A stretch of 64,000 bases of DNA from Iris pallida (lineage: Eukaryota > Streptophyta > Magnoliopsida > Asparagales > Iridaceae). Shown here one piece after another: positions 36,501 to 47,526 of this stretch (position 1 is its first letter; each line of letters starts with the position of its first letter). The notes under the pieces were generated by a model that made no database searches, was not told the DNA's origin, and was given only the letters and a program-made list of their open reading frames with translations. Both the position numbers and the translations under genes were made by a program. The DNA is taken from the NCBI GenBank assembly GCA_029216955.1, contig JANAVB010004000.1:4091083-4155082 (forward strand), in the 5' to 3' direction.

Positions 36501-37726
36501 TAGAATTTACCGTTCAGTTTCTTGCTATGTATTATTTTCTTACATATTAAACCTAGATTTAAGGGACCACCTTTGTGTGTTGCATTCATGGCCTTGACAC
36601 GTTGTACCACGAAGTTGTGTGTCGCATGTAGAACACGAAAGTGCGTGATTGGCTGGCCACCAGTACGTACAAGCCGTGTGATAGGAATAACCGCTAATAG
36701 AGGTTGCATGCTAGTTTGACTTAGCGGTTATAGAGTTAACATTGGGTGGGAAGAACATGATTGGAAGTTGACTACCACCCTATCTATCGTAGACTCGCTC
36801 GCTACTGAGGAACGATAGGTAGACTGTATGCTATAGACTCGCTCGATACTGAGGAATAGTATATGGTGCTGTGACTCGCTACTGAGGTACTGCATTGGTA
36901 TTTTCTCGACTTGACTGGGTAGTCATGCGACCATGAACTGTTCTTAAAACTGCATTCACCTAGATTTGATTAGGCACCCTTATCCGTTAGGTATGAGTAC
37001 CTTTGGTTTGGGTACTTGTATCTGACCGTGGCTTGGAACAATAACTTGTCGTGGATTAGTTTATCACATCTTGTCCTTATTTGGTTGTTGGTGTGACTTA
37101 CTACTTCGATGAGAAGGTATTGAACCTTGTTGGGGTCCGGATACCATATTTGATTCATAGCATGGGAAGATACGTTACCGTGAATTAGTTTACCATCTCC
37201 TGTCCTTGTTTGGTTGGGGGGATGGTACGCTCGTTCAGTAGGTGCGTATTGGACCATGTTATAATTCGATTTACTTATTTATTTGAGCAATATTTATTCA
37301 GTTTATATGGCATGATATTATGTGTCTTGTTACGTCCCTCTGAGGACCTGGTTATCTCTCCAGATGTGTGCTCTTGTCTTTCGCAGGTGCTTTAGCTCTA
37401 GCCGTGTTCATTGCTATTTCTCGAGGATGATTGCACTTGGATCGTCTTCGCTTCGCTCGTCACTTATTTCATTTTCTATGTACTTTTCCGTATCTTGTTG
37501 GTAGTGGATTTGTCTCCGCCCAACATATTGTATCAAGACAATTCATTATCTTTATATGATGTCTTTTATTCATTTATTTTACGTGGATGAGATTAGTTAT
37601 GGTTCTACTGCATTTTACAGCTTATGTATTTATACGAGGCTTCCATATATTGGAGTATACTTCGTATGAATACAGCTGGCATGTCTACGTTCCTAGTCCT
37701 ACGTATTTTGGGACTGGGGCGTTACA
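33548..37726 (+). repeat. 3' LTR of G
   Basis: 4179 bp, a copy of 28248-32425 with scattered substitutions and small indels. TATAAATA lies at 34214-34221, the GC-rich block at about 34460-35412. Confidence 0.92.
34275..35414 (+). other. 379-codon open frame in G 3' LTR
   Basis: Starts shortly after the TATA box (34214) at MCASCPCPTSFRVSRDGLG and runs to the stop at 35412. It is rich in Pro, Ser, Arg and His, with one KKKKPRK patch. The 5' LTR copy has a stop early in the same frame, so the protein is not preserved between the two LTRs. I do not recognise a domain and consider it probably non-coding. Confidence 0.3.
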
Positions 37727-38345
37727 TCCTCATTACCTCTGAGTAGGAAGACTCTACGGTAAAACCTCCGTACTTACCATGTCCTCATTACCTCTGAGTA
37801 AGTATGTTGGTCCTCTCTCGTCTTATTATCCGTACCCTGAACCAGGGTACGCCAAGGATAATAGGCCCACAAATGTCCTCTATTGACCACAAATATCTTC
37901 CGTTGAGTCCACTCCTACCATGTCCTCATTACCTCTGAGTAGGAAGACTCCACGGTAAAACCCTCATACTTGCCATGTCCTCATTACCTCTGAGTGAGTA
38001 TGTTGGTTCCCCTTTATCCTATTATCTGTATCCTAAGTCGGGGTACGCCAAGGATAATAGGCCCACAAATGTCCTTTGCTAAGTCTCTTATTACAGGCCC
38101 ACCATTCCCTATCATGCCCCGGGAGCCCAGCTGCTCCATGGCATTCTATATCCCGATACTTGGAACGTCCACGACCACCTTGTCGTGGAACTGTTCTAAG
38201 TATCCCCAGTCAAACTTGTTACCCATACCTAAAACCAAGGTATGCCATAGGTAATAGGTCGACAAACAAGTCCCCCATGCGGGGCAAACATCACCACAAT
38301 ACCACAGGCACAACAAGTAATACAAATGAAGGGTAGAATGGAAAG
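37727..38345 (+). repeat. B spacer, right part: ATTACCTCTGAG motif array
   Basis: Continuation of the spacer after G. TCCTCATTACCTCTGAGTAGG-type units occur at 37727, 37783, 37926 and 37979, separated by GGTACGCCAAGGATAATAGG-type blocks. It ends before the antisense gene's AATAAA. Confidence 0.8.
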
Positions 38346-38350
38346 TACTC

Positions 38351-38356
38351 TTTATT
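38351..38356 (-). terminator. Polyadenylation signal of B antisense gene
   Basis: AATAAA on the minus strand, about 105 bp after the coiled-coil stop near 38460. A equivalently has AATAAA at 3203-3198. Confidence 0.6.
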
Positions 38357-41300
38357 TCAAAGATGAAAAAGCATTACATGTTTTGGGACCACGCCCCTCT
38401 CAAAGAAAAAAAGAAAAAGAAAAACAGAAACAAAAGAAGAAAAGGCCGACTATAGTTCGACGTTACACAACTCTATGAGGCGGTTTCTCACCACGGCAGT
38501 ACCCTGCTCAAGCCTCTGTCTAGCCCTGCGCTCAGCCTCCTGGGACAACCGTTCCTCATTATCCAGGTCCATAAGTGTCTGCTAGTCGTCGTCCAACCTC
38601 TTCAGAGCCACTTCTAAGTCAGTCGAAGCTTTATTGACGTTATCAGCTTCCTGGATAATCAGCCCTCTGTCGATCCGGGCGGCCTCAAGCTCAGACTCAA
38701 AGAAAGTTAACTTCTTTTGGAGCTCAAGGATCTGCTTCCGCATTTCAGTAATCCCACGGGAGGCAATCGCTTCCCGAGCTGTAACATCTTCACTCTCATG
38801 GATCAATTGATCATAGCGATCAGACAGAGTGCGGAGATCCTCCAGTATGGCCGGCCGGGTTTTATCCTGAGCAGCCCTCGCCTTCTCTATAGCAGTTGTG
38901 AGGGAGCCACGCTCCTGATCTAAAGCGTCGGATAGATCAACCTGCCGCAGTCCCTGAAGTTGGGCCACCAGCTGATCAGTCTCCAATAATTTTGCCTCCA
39001 GGAGTGCAGCCACCCCTGCCCCACCAGGAAGGGCCTTAAGGATATCAATTTGACCCTGGGTGCATTACCGGGCCAAGACGAAAGAGGTCCCTCTGTCTAC
39101 AACAGCTTCTATCCCCCTTTTCAAGTGACGATGAAAGCTGTCGACCACGTCCTGTAACGTTTCGTCCAGGACCTCTGTAGAGGACGGCATCAGAAGAAGC
39201 GTGGCCGGCAGCATCGAAGGAGTGGTGCTAGAACTTGCCACAAGGGGAGGCGACTTCCGAGCAGAACGATGCACGAATAGCGGCTAACTCTTCCTCTGCC
39301 ACCCGAAGAGCCTGGACGCTTGGCATGGCGGAGAGGTCGACTCTCTGGGCCGCCCGAACAGAGGAAGACACGAAGACCATCGTCCCCTGCCCCGATTGTC
39401 CCATCATCGGACTTGCCAAACTCGAGCCCGTAAGAGGACCATCAAGACGAGCCGGAGGGGGAGGAGGTACGCCCCTCTTCGCCAGTGCCCCTTCGACAGA
39501 GTCTGTCTCAACAAGGTCCATCCTCGGCATGGGAGAGGCAGGACCTGCATGTCCATGAAAATGATCAATCGACGTGACCCGAAGGATGTGATCATAGAGC
39601 AGATAGGCCTCCTCGCAAGTTAAGATTCAGCTTATCTTACCGGAAGAGGAGCATCGAGGCTGCAGCTCGTTCGTAGCTGGCAGGATCTCCTCACCCGCGA
39701 TCTCCAAATTAAATTTGGCCAGCTCCTCTGACCCAGCCACCTCAGAGGGAGAGGCAACCTGATCAGCATCATCTGGACGGAATTCAGCAATTTCAGGGCA
39801 GGCTCACCGGGGCCCCCGTCATCCCGAGTCACGATCTCGGCTACTCGAGAGTCCTCTTCTTCTGACGCCTACAAGAGGGAAAGAAGATGATTAGAATCAA
39901 AGTTAGAAGAAAGGAAGGACCGGTAGTAACTTATTTACCTCTGATGCGGGGTCAATTTCTTCGCCTCTTTCCTTTATAGTTAGCCCGCGGTGTCTGGTCG
40001 CAGCCAGTTTCCGAGAACGAGGAATACCGCCGACAGGAGAAAGTTGCCTGCTACTCTTTCGTGCAAGGCCGGGTGCAACGGATGGCTGATCTACCACCAT
40101 CTCATCTGGCAAAACAGGCGGCTGATCCGCCCCTATATCTGCCACCGGAAAGGAAGAGTCATCTCCATCAGGCTCGTCGCCTTCGTCATCTGCAGCATCG
40201 AAGTCCGAATCCGGCCCCTCCACTCTGTTCTTCCTCTTCCTTGTCTTAGCCCCCTGGGAACCCTCATCCAGGCCGGTACCAACGATGAAACTGGTACATG
40301 GGTTAAAACCGACAGGGGGCTTGTTCGCCATGACGTGGTACAGAGCCGCCATATACAAGATATCTACTGACGCCTTGATAGCGGGAACTAAGAAAATGGT
40401 ATGGGTATGGAATGTGTCATAGTAATGCCAGGCCCGGATGTCGTCTAGAAGGCTACCTTCAAAGCCAGACAAGAGTTGGAGCTGTCTAGAAAAAGCTGAC
40501 TATATCTAAATTGTCGGGCGAACCTGCTAGGCAGATAGGGCTCCAGAAAGACAGTGTTATGGTTGCTATACACCAAATGAGCGGAGCGGATATTTTGCAG
40601 CCACAGAAGCATCTGGCCGTCCAGAAGTTGAGGGGGCCCAATACCGTCAAGATGGACAGCCTCTATTTCCTCATCAGTAAAACGAGGGACAGATACAAAA
40701 ATGTTGTACATGTCTGCCCTCGCCAGTGCCATCCGGCAAGCACGCATGGTCTCGAATTTCCAAGACTCATTACGATCGCGGAAGATAAAAGCATCGTCAT
40801 CAGTGACGCCGTCTTCAGAGCCCGGTCTCATCAAAGACGGATAATGCATCAACAGCCACCCTATCAAATAATGATAGGGCAGCTCGGTCCGTTCAAAATC
40901 TTTCGTCACATCACGAGTAATAACCTTGGATGTGAAAGTACGAAGGCCACGGTGTATGCTGTACACCATGGCCGGAAGGAGAGCTAGCCGGACTCGCAAA
41001 ACTAACTTCACAGCCGGAAGGATAAAATTGCGACTGATCCTCTCGATGGAACCTGCTCCGCCCGAGACTACACAGTTTCGCAGCCATATCATTAAGAATC
41101 CCGCCATGAGCGCCTTCTCCGACAACTCTTGGGTGTCCTGATAAAAATAACCGAAAGAGTCGGTCTGACTCCCGAATCTGTCACTAGAGGTGGCCACCCT
41201 CTTAGCTGACGACACTAAGGCTTTCATCGCCTCCCGGGTTTGAGGACGGCGGGGAGTAACTTGACCTGAGGCATCCGTCGTGAAGAGATAGCGCACCCAG

Positions 41301-42330
41301 TCCTTGGTATGAAGGGCATTCCTTTCCGAGCTGTTCTCCTTTTTGGCTATTTGATGACATGTGCTATAATAGCACAATATCTCTTGATAAAGAGCCACGA
41401 AGCCTGGATACCGCCTTTCCAACTCTTCGAACTCCTCATTCGTGGGAGTATACGCCTCAAAAGCTTCGTCCCCCCAAGGAAGCTTGGAGATCGCATGCAT
41501 TTCGTGGAGCACAAGCCCCATTTCCCCTACGGGCGTATAGAAGGTCCCCGTACAGCGATTATACATCTCCAGCAGAGATATAAACAATCTCTTGTTTATA
41601 GGCAAGCCATGGCTGGTGCCCCGATTAGCATGGTAAAGACCAATCTCGCACAGAAAGGCCTCATACTTTTGCAAAATCTACGTCGACAGATTGGTCCACG
41701 AGGGAATCGGATGTATCCAGCTGGGGAGCATCAACCGACCAATGGGATAGGATCCCTTCCGAGCAAGTTGGTTCATAAAAGTGTCGGCTGTAGAAAATAT
41801 GAAATTGGGACCCGGCACATTCAAGAACGTACCCGGGGCCAATCCTATTATAGAACGGCTGGTGTGCACCTTGTCCACACACACTGACTTCAGGCTGTTG
41901 TTATAATGGATGTCTCCCACAAACATCCCACTTCGGGTAGGAGTTAAAGAATTTTCCATCTTCCGGTCCAGTGGGAGCATATTGAACCAAGATAAATGGA
42001 AGTGATGCTCCATCTGGGGGATATGGATCGCCATCCCGTTAGAAACAAAACTCCAGTTCTCTGACACCTCCAGAATCTGACTGTTCTTCACAGTCAAGGC
42101 GTCTCCAAAGAAGAATACGGGCTTCAAGTATTCCCCTTCTAATTTCCTCGAGTTCATCATAGCATTCAGAAAATAGAAAGGTTGATTCTTGAGGGCATTC
42201 GATCTCGTCGGAGGCTCGTCACTCGGAAACTGGTCTGCCATATGCTGGACTATATGGTCGTACCTATAGCCCAGAGCAGCTTGGGCGCTGCCTACCAGGA
42301 GCTCTCCAGCAGCATTAACCGGCAAATTCA

Positions 42331-42842
42331 CTGAGAAGAAGACAGAAAAAGATAAGTTAAAAAGATGGACAAAAAGGAACTAATGGGTGCTTTCGAGCTT
42401 ATGCGGCTCTAACTTAACAAAGCCTCATGTGGCTCAGGAGAACACTTATGCGGCTCCAACTTATGGAAGCCTCATGCGGCTCAGGAGAACACTTATGCGG
42501 CTCCAACTTACAGAAGCCTCATGCGGCTCAAGCTCAGAAGAACATTCATGCGGCTCCACTTAGTGAAGGGTCATACGGCAGTGCTTTCATAGGGCCCGCA
42601 GGGATAGGATAAGTTCGTGCGGACCACGTGACAGACAAATATGTGCAAAATTTATGCGGCTCTGTGTAGCTTATGCGACTTCGTTGGCGAAGCGCGTATG
42701 CGGCCACAGTGGCTATTCTTATGCGGCTCGCAGCTCGACCGTAGGACGAACATGTGACTCACATGAAGATAAAGGCTCGTACATAATGCATGTGATGTAG
42801 CCATAGCAGTTAGGGTTCTTTAAAACCACATAAAGTCCTTAC
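42331..42842 (-). other. Intron 1 of B antisense gene, with ATGCGGCT/C cluster
   Basis: Donor G-GTAAGG at 42843-42837 and acceptor TTCTTCTCAG at 42331; 512 bp. Exon 1 ends after 47 codons plus one base and exon 2 supplies the next two, so the frame is exactly kept. The intron holds about thirteen ATGCGGCT/C-type motifs (42400-42730), all in plus orientation. Confidence 0.8.
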
Positions 42843-43071
42843 CAGCAATAGGAGGATGGACGTCAGGGTGAGCTGCGAGCACGACGGTCGACGGAGGAAC
42901 GGTCGCGATTGAAGTAGAGGCAGTCTTCTTCGACGAAGACGCCGCCTTCTTGCCCTTCGTCGCAACGGACTTCTTGGGAGCCATTGGCAATTAAACAAGA
43001 AGATGACAATGGAGTAGAGAAAATTTGAAGTGAAGGAGAAAGTAAAGAAGTTTTGTCTCTCAAACCCCTCT

Positions 43072-43079
43072 TATTTATA
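43072..43079 (-). promoter_or_regulatory. TATA box of B antisense gene
   Basis: TATAAATA on the minus strand, about 90 bp before the ATG at 42984, inside a short leader. Confidence 0.7.
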
Positions 43080-43261
43080 GGAGGACAAGAGAGGGGAGGA
43101 ACACGTAGATTGATAACCGCCTCAGAAAAGACGAAATCGACTCCTCGAATTTTGTCCCCTCTCTCATAAAGAAAATTCACCCAGGGCATAAAATCCAAAG
43201 ATTTAATGAGCCGACCCTTGGGATCTCCCCTAAATACGGCACTAAAACGAATTTGAGGCAA

Positions 43262-43473
43262 TTAATGTTGCGCACACGTGGCAAGGAGCTATGTGGCCCA
43301 AAAATTCCTGCGGCTGATTGACTCAATGCGGCCGAAACATCCATGCGGCCGAGTCATCCATGCGGCCAAGACATCCATACGGCTGAGACATCATATGCGA
43401 CCAGAATAATACATGGCCATGCTTCTTATTCAAAGTATTTCAATTCTGTAAATTGAAAACTTTGAAGGGGTCT
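43262..43473 (+). other. B motif cluster and polypurine tract before the 3' LTR
   Basis: About seven ATGCGGCC-type motifs (43288-43405) lie between the antisense promoter and the tract TTTGAAGGGGTCT (43461-43473), which primes plus-strand DNA synthesis immediately before the LTR start TGTAG. Confidence 0.75.
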
Positions 43474-44887
43474 TGTAGAAGCATGGAAAAGAATAAAGAA
43501 AGATCCATGCGGCCAGAGAGCCCCATGCAGCTCAGAGAGTTCATGCGACTCAAGTATTCATGTGGCTCGAGCGTCTATGCAGCTCAAACAAGCTCTATGC
43601 GGCTCAAAGAGGAGCCACGTGGCCTACAAACAGCTCTTCCCTTTGTCCATTACTACATTAAATGCCCTGACGGCTGACAGCTCTGACAAGATGACAGTTC
43701 TGACACAAAGATATCATTATGACTCCCTCATAATGACGGACTCCTTGGAAAGCGAAGAAAATCTCTGACACGATCCCCCGAGAGTCAGAAACTGTCATAC
43801 GGCCTTGACACGTGGACAGTTGTATGTGGCCCAAGCGGAGACTCCCCCATGCGGCCCAAGCGGGGGCTCCCCCATGCGGCTCACGAAGACTAGCCCCATG
43901 CGGCTCACGAATACTATCCCCATGCGGCTCACGAAGACTATCCCTATGCGGCTCACGAAGATTAGCCCCATGTGGCTCATGAAGACTAGCTCCGTGCGGC
44001 TCACGAAGACCATCCCCATACGGCTCACGAGGACTATCTCCATGCGGTTCACTCATGCGGTCATCCACACTCATGTAGCTCAAATTATTACCATGCGGTC
44101 CAAATAGTCAGGGGGGCACTCTCAAGCAGCCTTGACACGTGGCCAGCCTTATGCGGCCCAAAGAGGAGTAACTTTCCTGCGACTCAGATTTCTGCTGTAG
44201 CTTGCGGTTACGACACGTGGCATGATAGCAGGGCACATGGCATAAGATTGATCAAAATCTCTAAAAAATCCTAATAAAATATTGGGATCAAATCAGATAA
44301 TTTGTAAACAAGCAAATTAAAGACACGTGTCGAGGAATCCGAGGTTGGTATGACAAATCAGGAGGATTTATGTCAATCAGCATTAATTACCCACAAAAGA
44401 TTTGATGCAATCACCTTTATTTCTCAAATCTCGATGAACGGCCCAGATCCAGTGATCCTTAGCCGCCGACTTTCAAGAATGGACAATCATTGTAAACCCT
44501 AATGAAGCCCCCCACTCTTGTAAATAGCAAGGTGCCATTCTCTTGCGAAAGACACACAGAGATAGAGACATACACAGAGACAGAGAAAGATATACAGAGA
44601 GAGACATAGAGAGCCAGACAGCCTGAAGAGAGAGTATTTTTTCATCAATGCCTAGCAGTTCTTCTACAGAGCCAAGGCTGCATCCGATCGTCCAAGGAGT
44701 AAGGCAGAGCTGCCGTCGCTTTCTCGAGCCTCTACCGTCACCCCCCACAATCTAAAATAAACAATTGTACTTAGATTGATGTACCTAGGTCGTCCCTAGG
44801 CTTTCTTTGTATAAGTGAGTTTGTATTATGAAGTAAAAGTCCAGTCCTCCGATAATTGTTCTGTTCTTTTATATTTCATGGCAAACA
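43474..44887 (+). repeat. 3' LTR of B
   Basis: 1414 bp, TGTAGAAG to GGCAAACA, matching 17585-18977 with point differences and small indels. The TATA position reads TGTAAATA (44519 onward). The 24-bp tandem array is at 43873-44055. Confidence 0.92.
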
Positions 44888-45112
44888 GTCTACTCAGAGA
44901 TAATATGGACATGGTAGGCACAATCTTCGCTAGGGTGTAAAATAACAATTCAGAGGTAGTATGGACGTGAAAGGTTTTCAAGATAGTTATGACAAAACAA
45001 GGTTATCATGGGAGAAACGACTACTCAGAGGTAATATATACGTGGTAGACGTGAACTTCATTAGGGTATAGAAAGACAACTCAGAGGTTATATGGACGTG
45101 AATTATTTTTTC
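44888..45112 (-). mobile_element. Element C, part right of B (spacer repeats)
   Basis: Starts with the second GTCTA copy. Units with CAGAG(A/G)TAATATGGACATG-type sequence begin at 44895, 44951, 45026 and 45082. After about 45112 the pattern stops; C's pol is not present. Confidence 0.7.
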
Positions 45113-46033
45113 TACTGGGGCAGGTTGTACGAGCGCCACATGGCATACTTCCTCGGGAAGCTGTAACGGCATCATCATTACCTGACAAACTAATAGCACG
45201 AAGATTAAGGAAAATCCGTTCAAATCCCGTACAATACGACGCTCGAGAAGATTTTATCAGCATGTAATTAATGCTGATAGCTGGTTCGCGCAAGTCACTA
45301 TATGGCACGAGGATTAATCAGTACAGCACAAAAATAACCTAGTCAAAGGTGCCAGTTTTCCAGTTGCGCCTATGCACAGTCTGATAAGTTGGCGCCACTT
45401 GATCAATTCTTATTTTTAACAGGGTGATGTGGCGAGCAAGCCACCAACTTCGCAGAGCATGCTCACTATACTGCCCACGATCACGTGCATCTCAATCAAA
45501 CGATGCCATACGTCCATAGCAGTTGGTACAACAGCTCGCACAAGTTGTTACATTATGTCATGTGCAACCTGATGAAGCTCGTACAAGGTAAACAACTAGT
45601 GTTCAAGACAGAGTGACGTGACGCACAAGCCACTAACTTCATAGAACGTGCCCACTATACTGCCCATGACCACGCGCATCTCAATCAAATGATGCCATGC
45701 GTCCATAGTAGTTGGTACAACTGTTCGCGCAAGTTGCTATATTGTGCAACGCGCAACCTGAAGCGCACGTAATCCATAATAACTGCTAAACAGTTATTTT
45801 AAGAACTCTATAAATAGAGTTTCAAATCAATCACAAGGGATCAAGAGTGATCATAATTGCCTGCTAAAGTGCTGTTGCATCTTTCAGAGGCTCGTATCTT
45901 CGATATCACATCATCCAAGGGATAAAGTGATCGTCTTCTGATCAGATTTCTATAGTTGTACTTCCCCATAAATCAATTGTACTCATGTACTCTTTTCTTA
46001 GTACATAATAAAACTTTTGTTCTTTGAAAATAC
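45113..46033 (+). repeat. LTR-like block E
   Basis: Non-coding. TATAAATA at 45809-45816 and AATAAA at 46007-46012 give a plus-strand U3-R order. U3 carries a diverged tandem duplication of about 190 bp (45422-45600 and 45612-45775). The exact ends are not visible; a start near TGTACGAG at about 45129 is possible. No matching second LTR is in the window. Confidence 0.5.
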
Positions 46034-46608
46034 TTTCTATTGGGGTCTGACCCTACTGGTTTTGCATTGACCAAATTTAGTTGAGGAGCCCGAGGATCTT
46101 CCGTACCATCTACTCGACGGTGACCATCCGAAGCACCAGAGTACCTGAGTGGATTTCTTGTTTCATTCTCCTACTTGATATGTACATTATTCTTTTATGG
46201 CATTTAGCCTCCGAGCACATGTTTAGCTCGTATTTTGGTTCTTGATATTTAGCCTACGGGCCAAAACATGATGTGCGTATTCTAGACTATAGCTAGAGCT
46301 TATCATGTATGACTATTACTCTTGCTAGTTCTCTATTTTGGTATGACTAGCTTCATGATCATCCATGTATAAATGGTTTGGGATGCTTTACTATTGTATG
46401 CCTGATGATCATACTTTTTGTACTTTGTATAATTGTTTGTGATTGAGATACCTAGGAATGCTTGACCTAGGATCGATTGTTGGCTTGTAGAAATAACCCC
46501 CATATCTTGACAGCTTATACGTAATTTCAAAGTACTGGTGTACTTTGGTATTATGTAGCTAGCCTTGTCCGTCCCCATATGCCAGTATTCTGGTTCTGGG
46601 ACATGACA
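46034..46608 (+). repeat. LTR 3'-end fragment related to F
   Basis: Starts TTGGGGTCTGACCCTACTGG and ends TTCTGGTTCTGGGACATGACA, like the last 560-570 bp of both F LTRs (46967-47526, 51213-51782) but clearly diverged. It abuts a truncated F LTR at 46610. Confidence 0.6.
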
Positions 46609-47526
46609 GTAGGCAATGATTAGTCGTGCACTTTTTGTTGTGCATTACTTTATATGCTCTATGTGTCGGTGAGTAGCCAAAGGCTAAGTTCTGCTCAGAA
46701 AAGGTTCTGCAACCCCGATCCTTGTTTGGTTTAAGGGTTGTGGCTCTGACTTCGAGTAGTTCCTAAGTCCCTTGTTGTCCATCGGCTTATTCTTTTCTAT
46801 TGCTACATTGTTCAGTATTTCCATTCAGTCATTTCTATTCTCGAGATACGTACATTGGTACCATACTAGTCTCGACCCGCATTTATTTATTTTTGTTATT
46901 ATGTTATTATGTTATTGATGGGCTTTGTCGTTCACCTTGAGCTTTCCTTGTGGTACTTATTGTTTGGGGTCTGACCCCACTGGTTTTGCATAGCCAGGTT
47001 CCATAGTTCATCTCGAGGATCTACCATCTTCTTCTCTGGATGGTTCGCACTCAGAGGACTGACACGGATTGGCGAGTGGGTTAGTTTATCTCCCACTCCA
47101 TTGTTATACTTTTATTTGGTAGTATTTAGCCAAGGACATGTATTAGTCCTTGTATCTGGGTTTTGTTTCCTCCGTCTTCGTACGGCGTAGATGTATATTC
47201 TGGACCATGGCTAGTTGTACATTTATGTAGCTTTGGTATATTCAGTTGATGTATCTTTTCATTATATCAACTCTTATGATTATGTATATATTTGTGTTTG
47301 GGATGCCTTACCCATCTCATATGTCGTTTACTCTTTACAGTTTTTTGTGTTGATTGGATTGAGATAGGTTTTGTTTGAGCATAGGAGTCGTCAGTGGCAT
47401 GCTAGAGTCCACCCACTTGTCGTCTAGATAGCTTTGATCGAATATTGGGGTACTAGCATACTCTAATATACGTAGCTGGATTTGTTTTGCCCCCGTTCTC
47501 CAATATTCTGGTTCTGGGGTGTGACA

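Larger units (their letters stand above)
28248..37726 (+). mobile_element. LARD-like non-autonomous LTR retrotransposon G
   Basis: Two nearly identical LTRs of 4178 and 4179 bp flank only 1122 bp, with a perfect 5-bp duplication TCCTC. There is a primer site, a polypurine-type tract and no gag-pol. Large LTRs without coding capacity fit the LARD class; the 3' junction AATTCTTTTAAGTTGGGTAGGA-TGTAA resembles Tekay/Del chromoviruses, which may supply the enzymes in trans. By eye the LTRs differ by a few percent, so this is one of the younger insertions. Confidence 0.92.
38351..43079 (-). pseudogene. B antisense gene: plant-mobile-domain-like and coiled-coil protein
   Basis: The best-preserved copy. 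TATAAATA at 43079-43072; ATG at 42984 starts MAPKKSVATKGKKAASSSKK, probably a nuclear-targeting tail. Exon 1 (42984-42843, 142 nt) and exon 2 (from 42330) join in frame as Ala-Val-Asn-Leu-Pro. Exon 2 shows HFHLSWFNMLPLDRKMEN, a TAG at 41680, then the plant-mobile-domain-like part: TGTFYTPVGEMGLVLHEM, ISKLPWG, FLMIWLRNC, ERTELPYHYLIGWLLMHYP and LEPYLPSRFARQF. After a frameshift near 40450 come a basic KTRKRKNR and an acidic linker, then likely introns (donors near 39940 and 39639; acceptors near 39870 and 39550), and a coiled coil (39013-38460). A minus-strand AATAAA is at 38356-38351. It converges on pol. Function unknown; the domain suggests a nuclear protein. Confidence 0.8.
17585..44887 (+). 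mobile_element. Full-length Tat/Ogre-type Ty3/gypsy retrotransposon B
   Basis: Bounded by two LTRs of about 1.4 kb and a perfect 5-bp duplication GTCTA. It spans 27.3 kb, of which 9.48 kb is inserted element G, leaving about 17.8 kb of its own. Order: LTR, primer site, ORF1, gag, protease, RT, degenerate RNase H, second RNase H, integrase, motif spacer (with G inside), antisense gene on the minus strand, polypurine tract, LTR. Large size, an ORF before gag, dual RNase H and an antisense plant-mobile-domain-like ORF are Tat/Ogre/Grande features. Stops and frameshifts are present throughout, so it is not autonomous. Confidence 0.92.
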
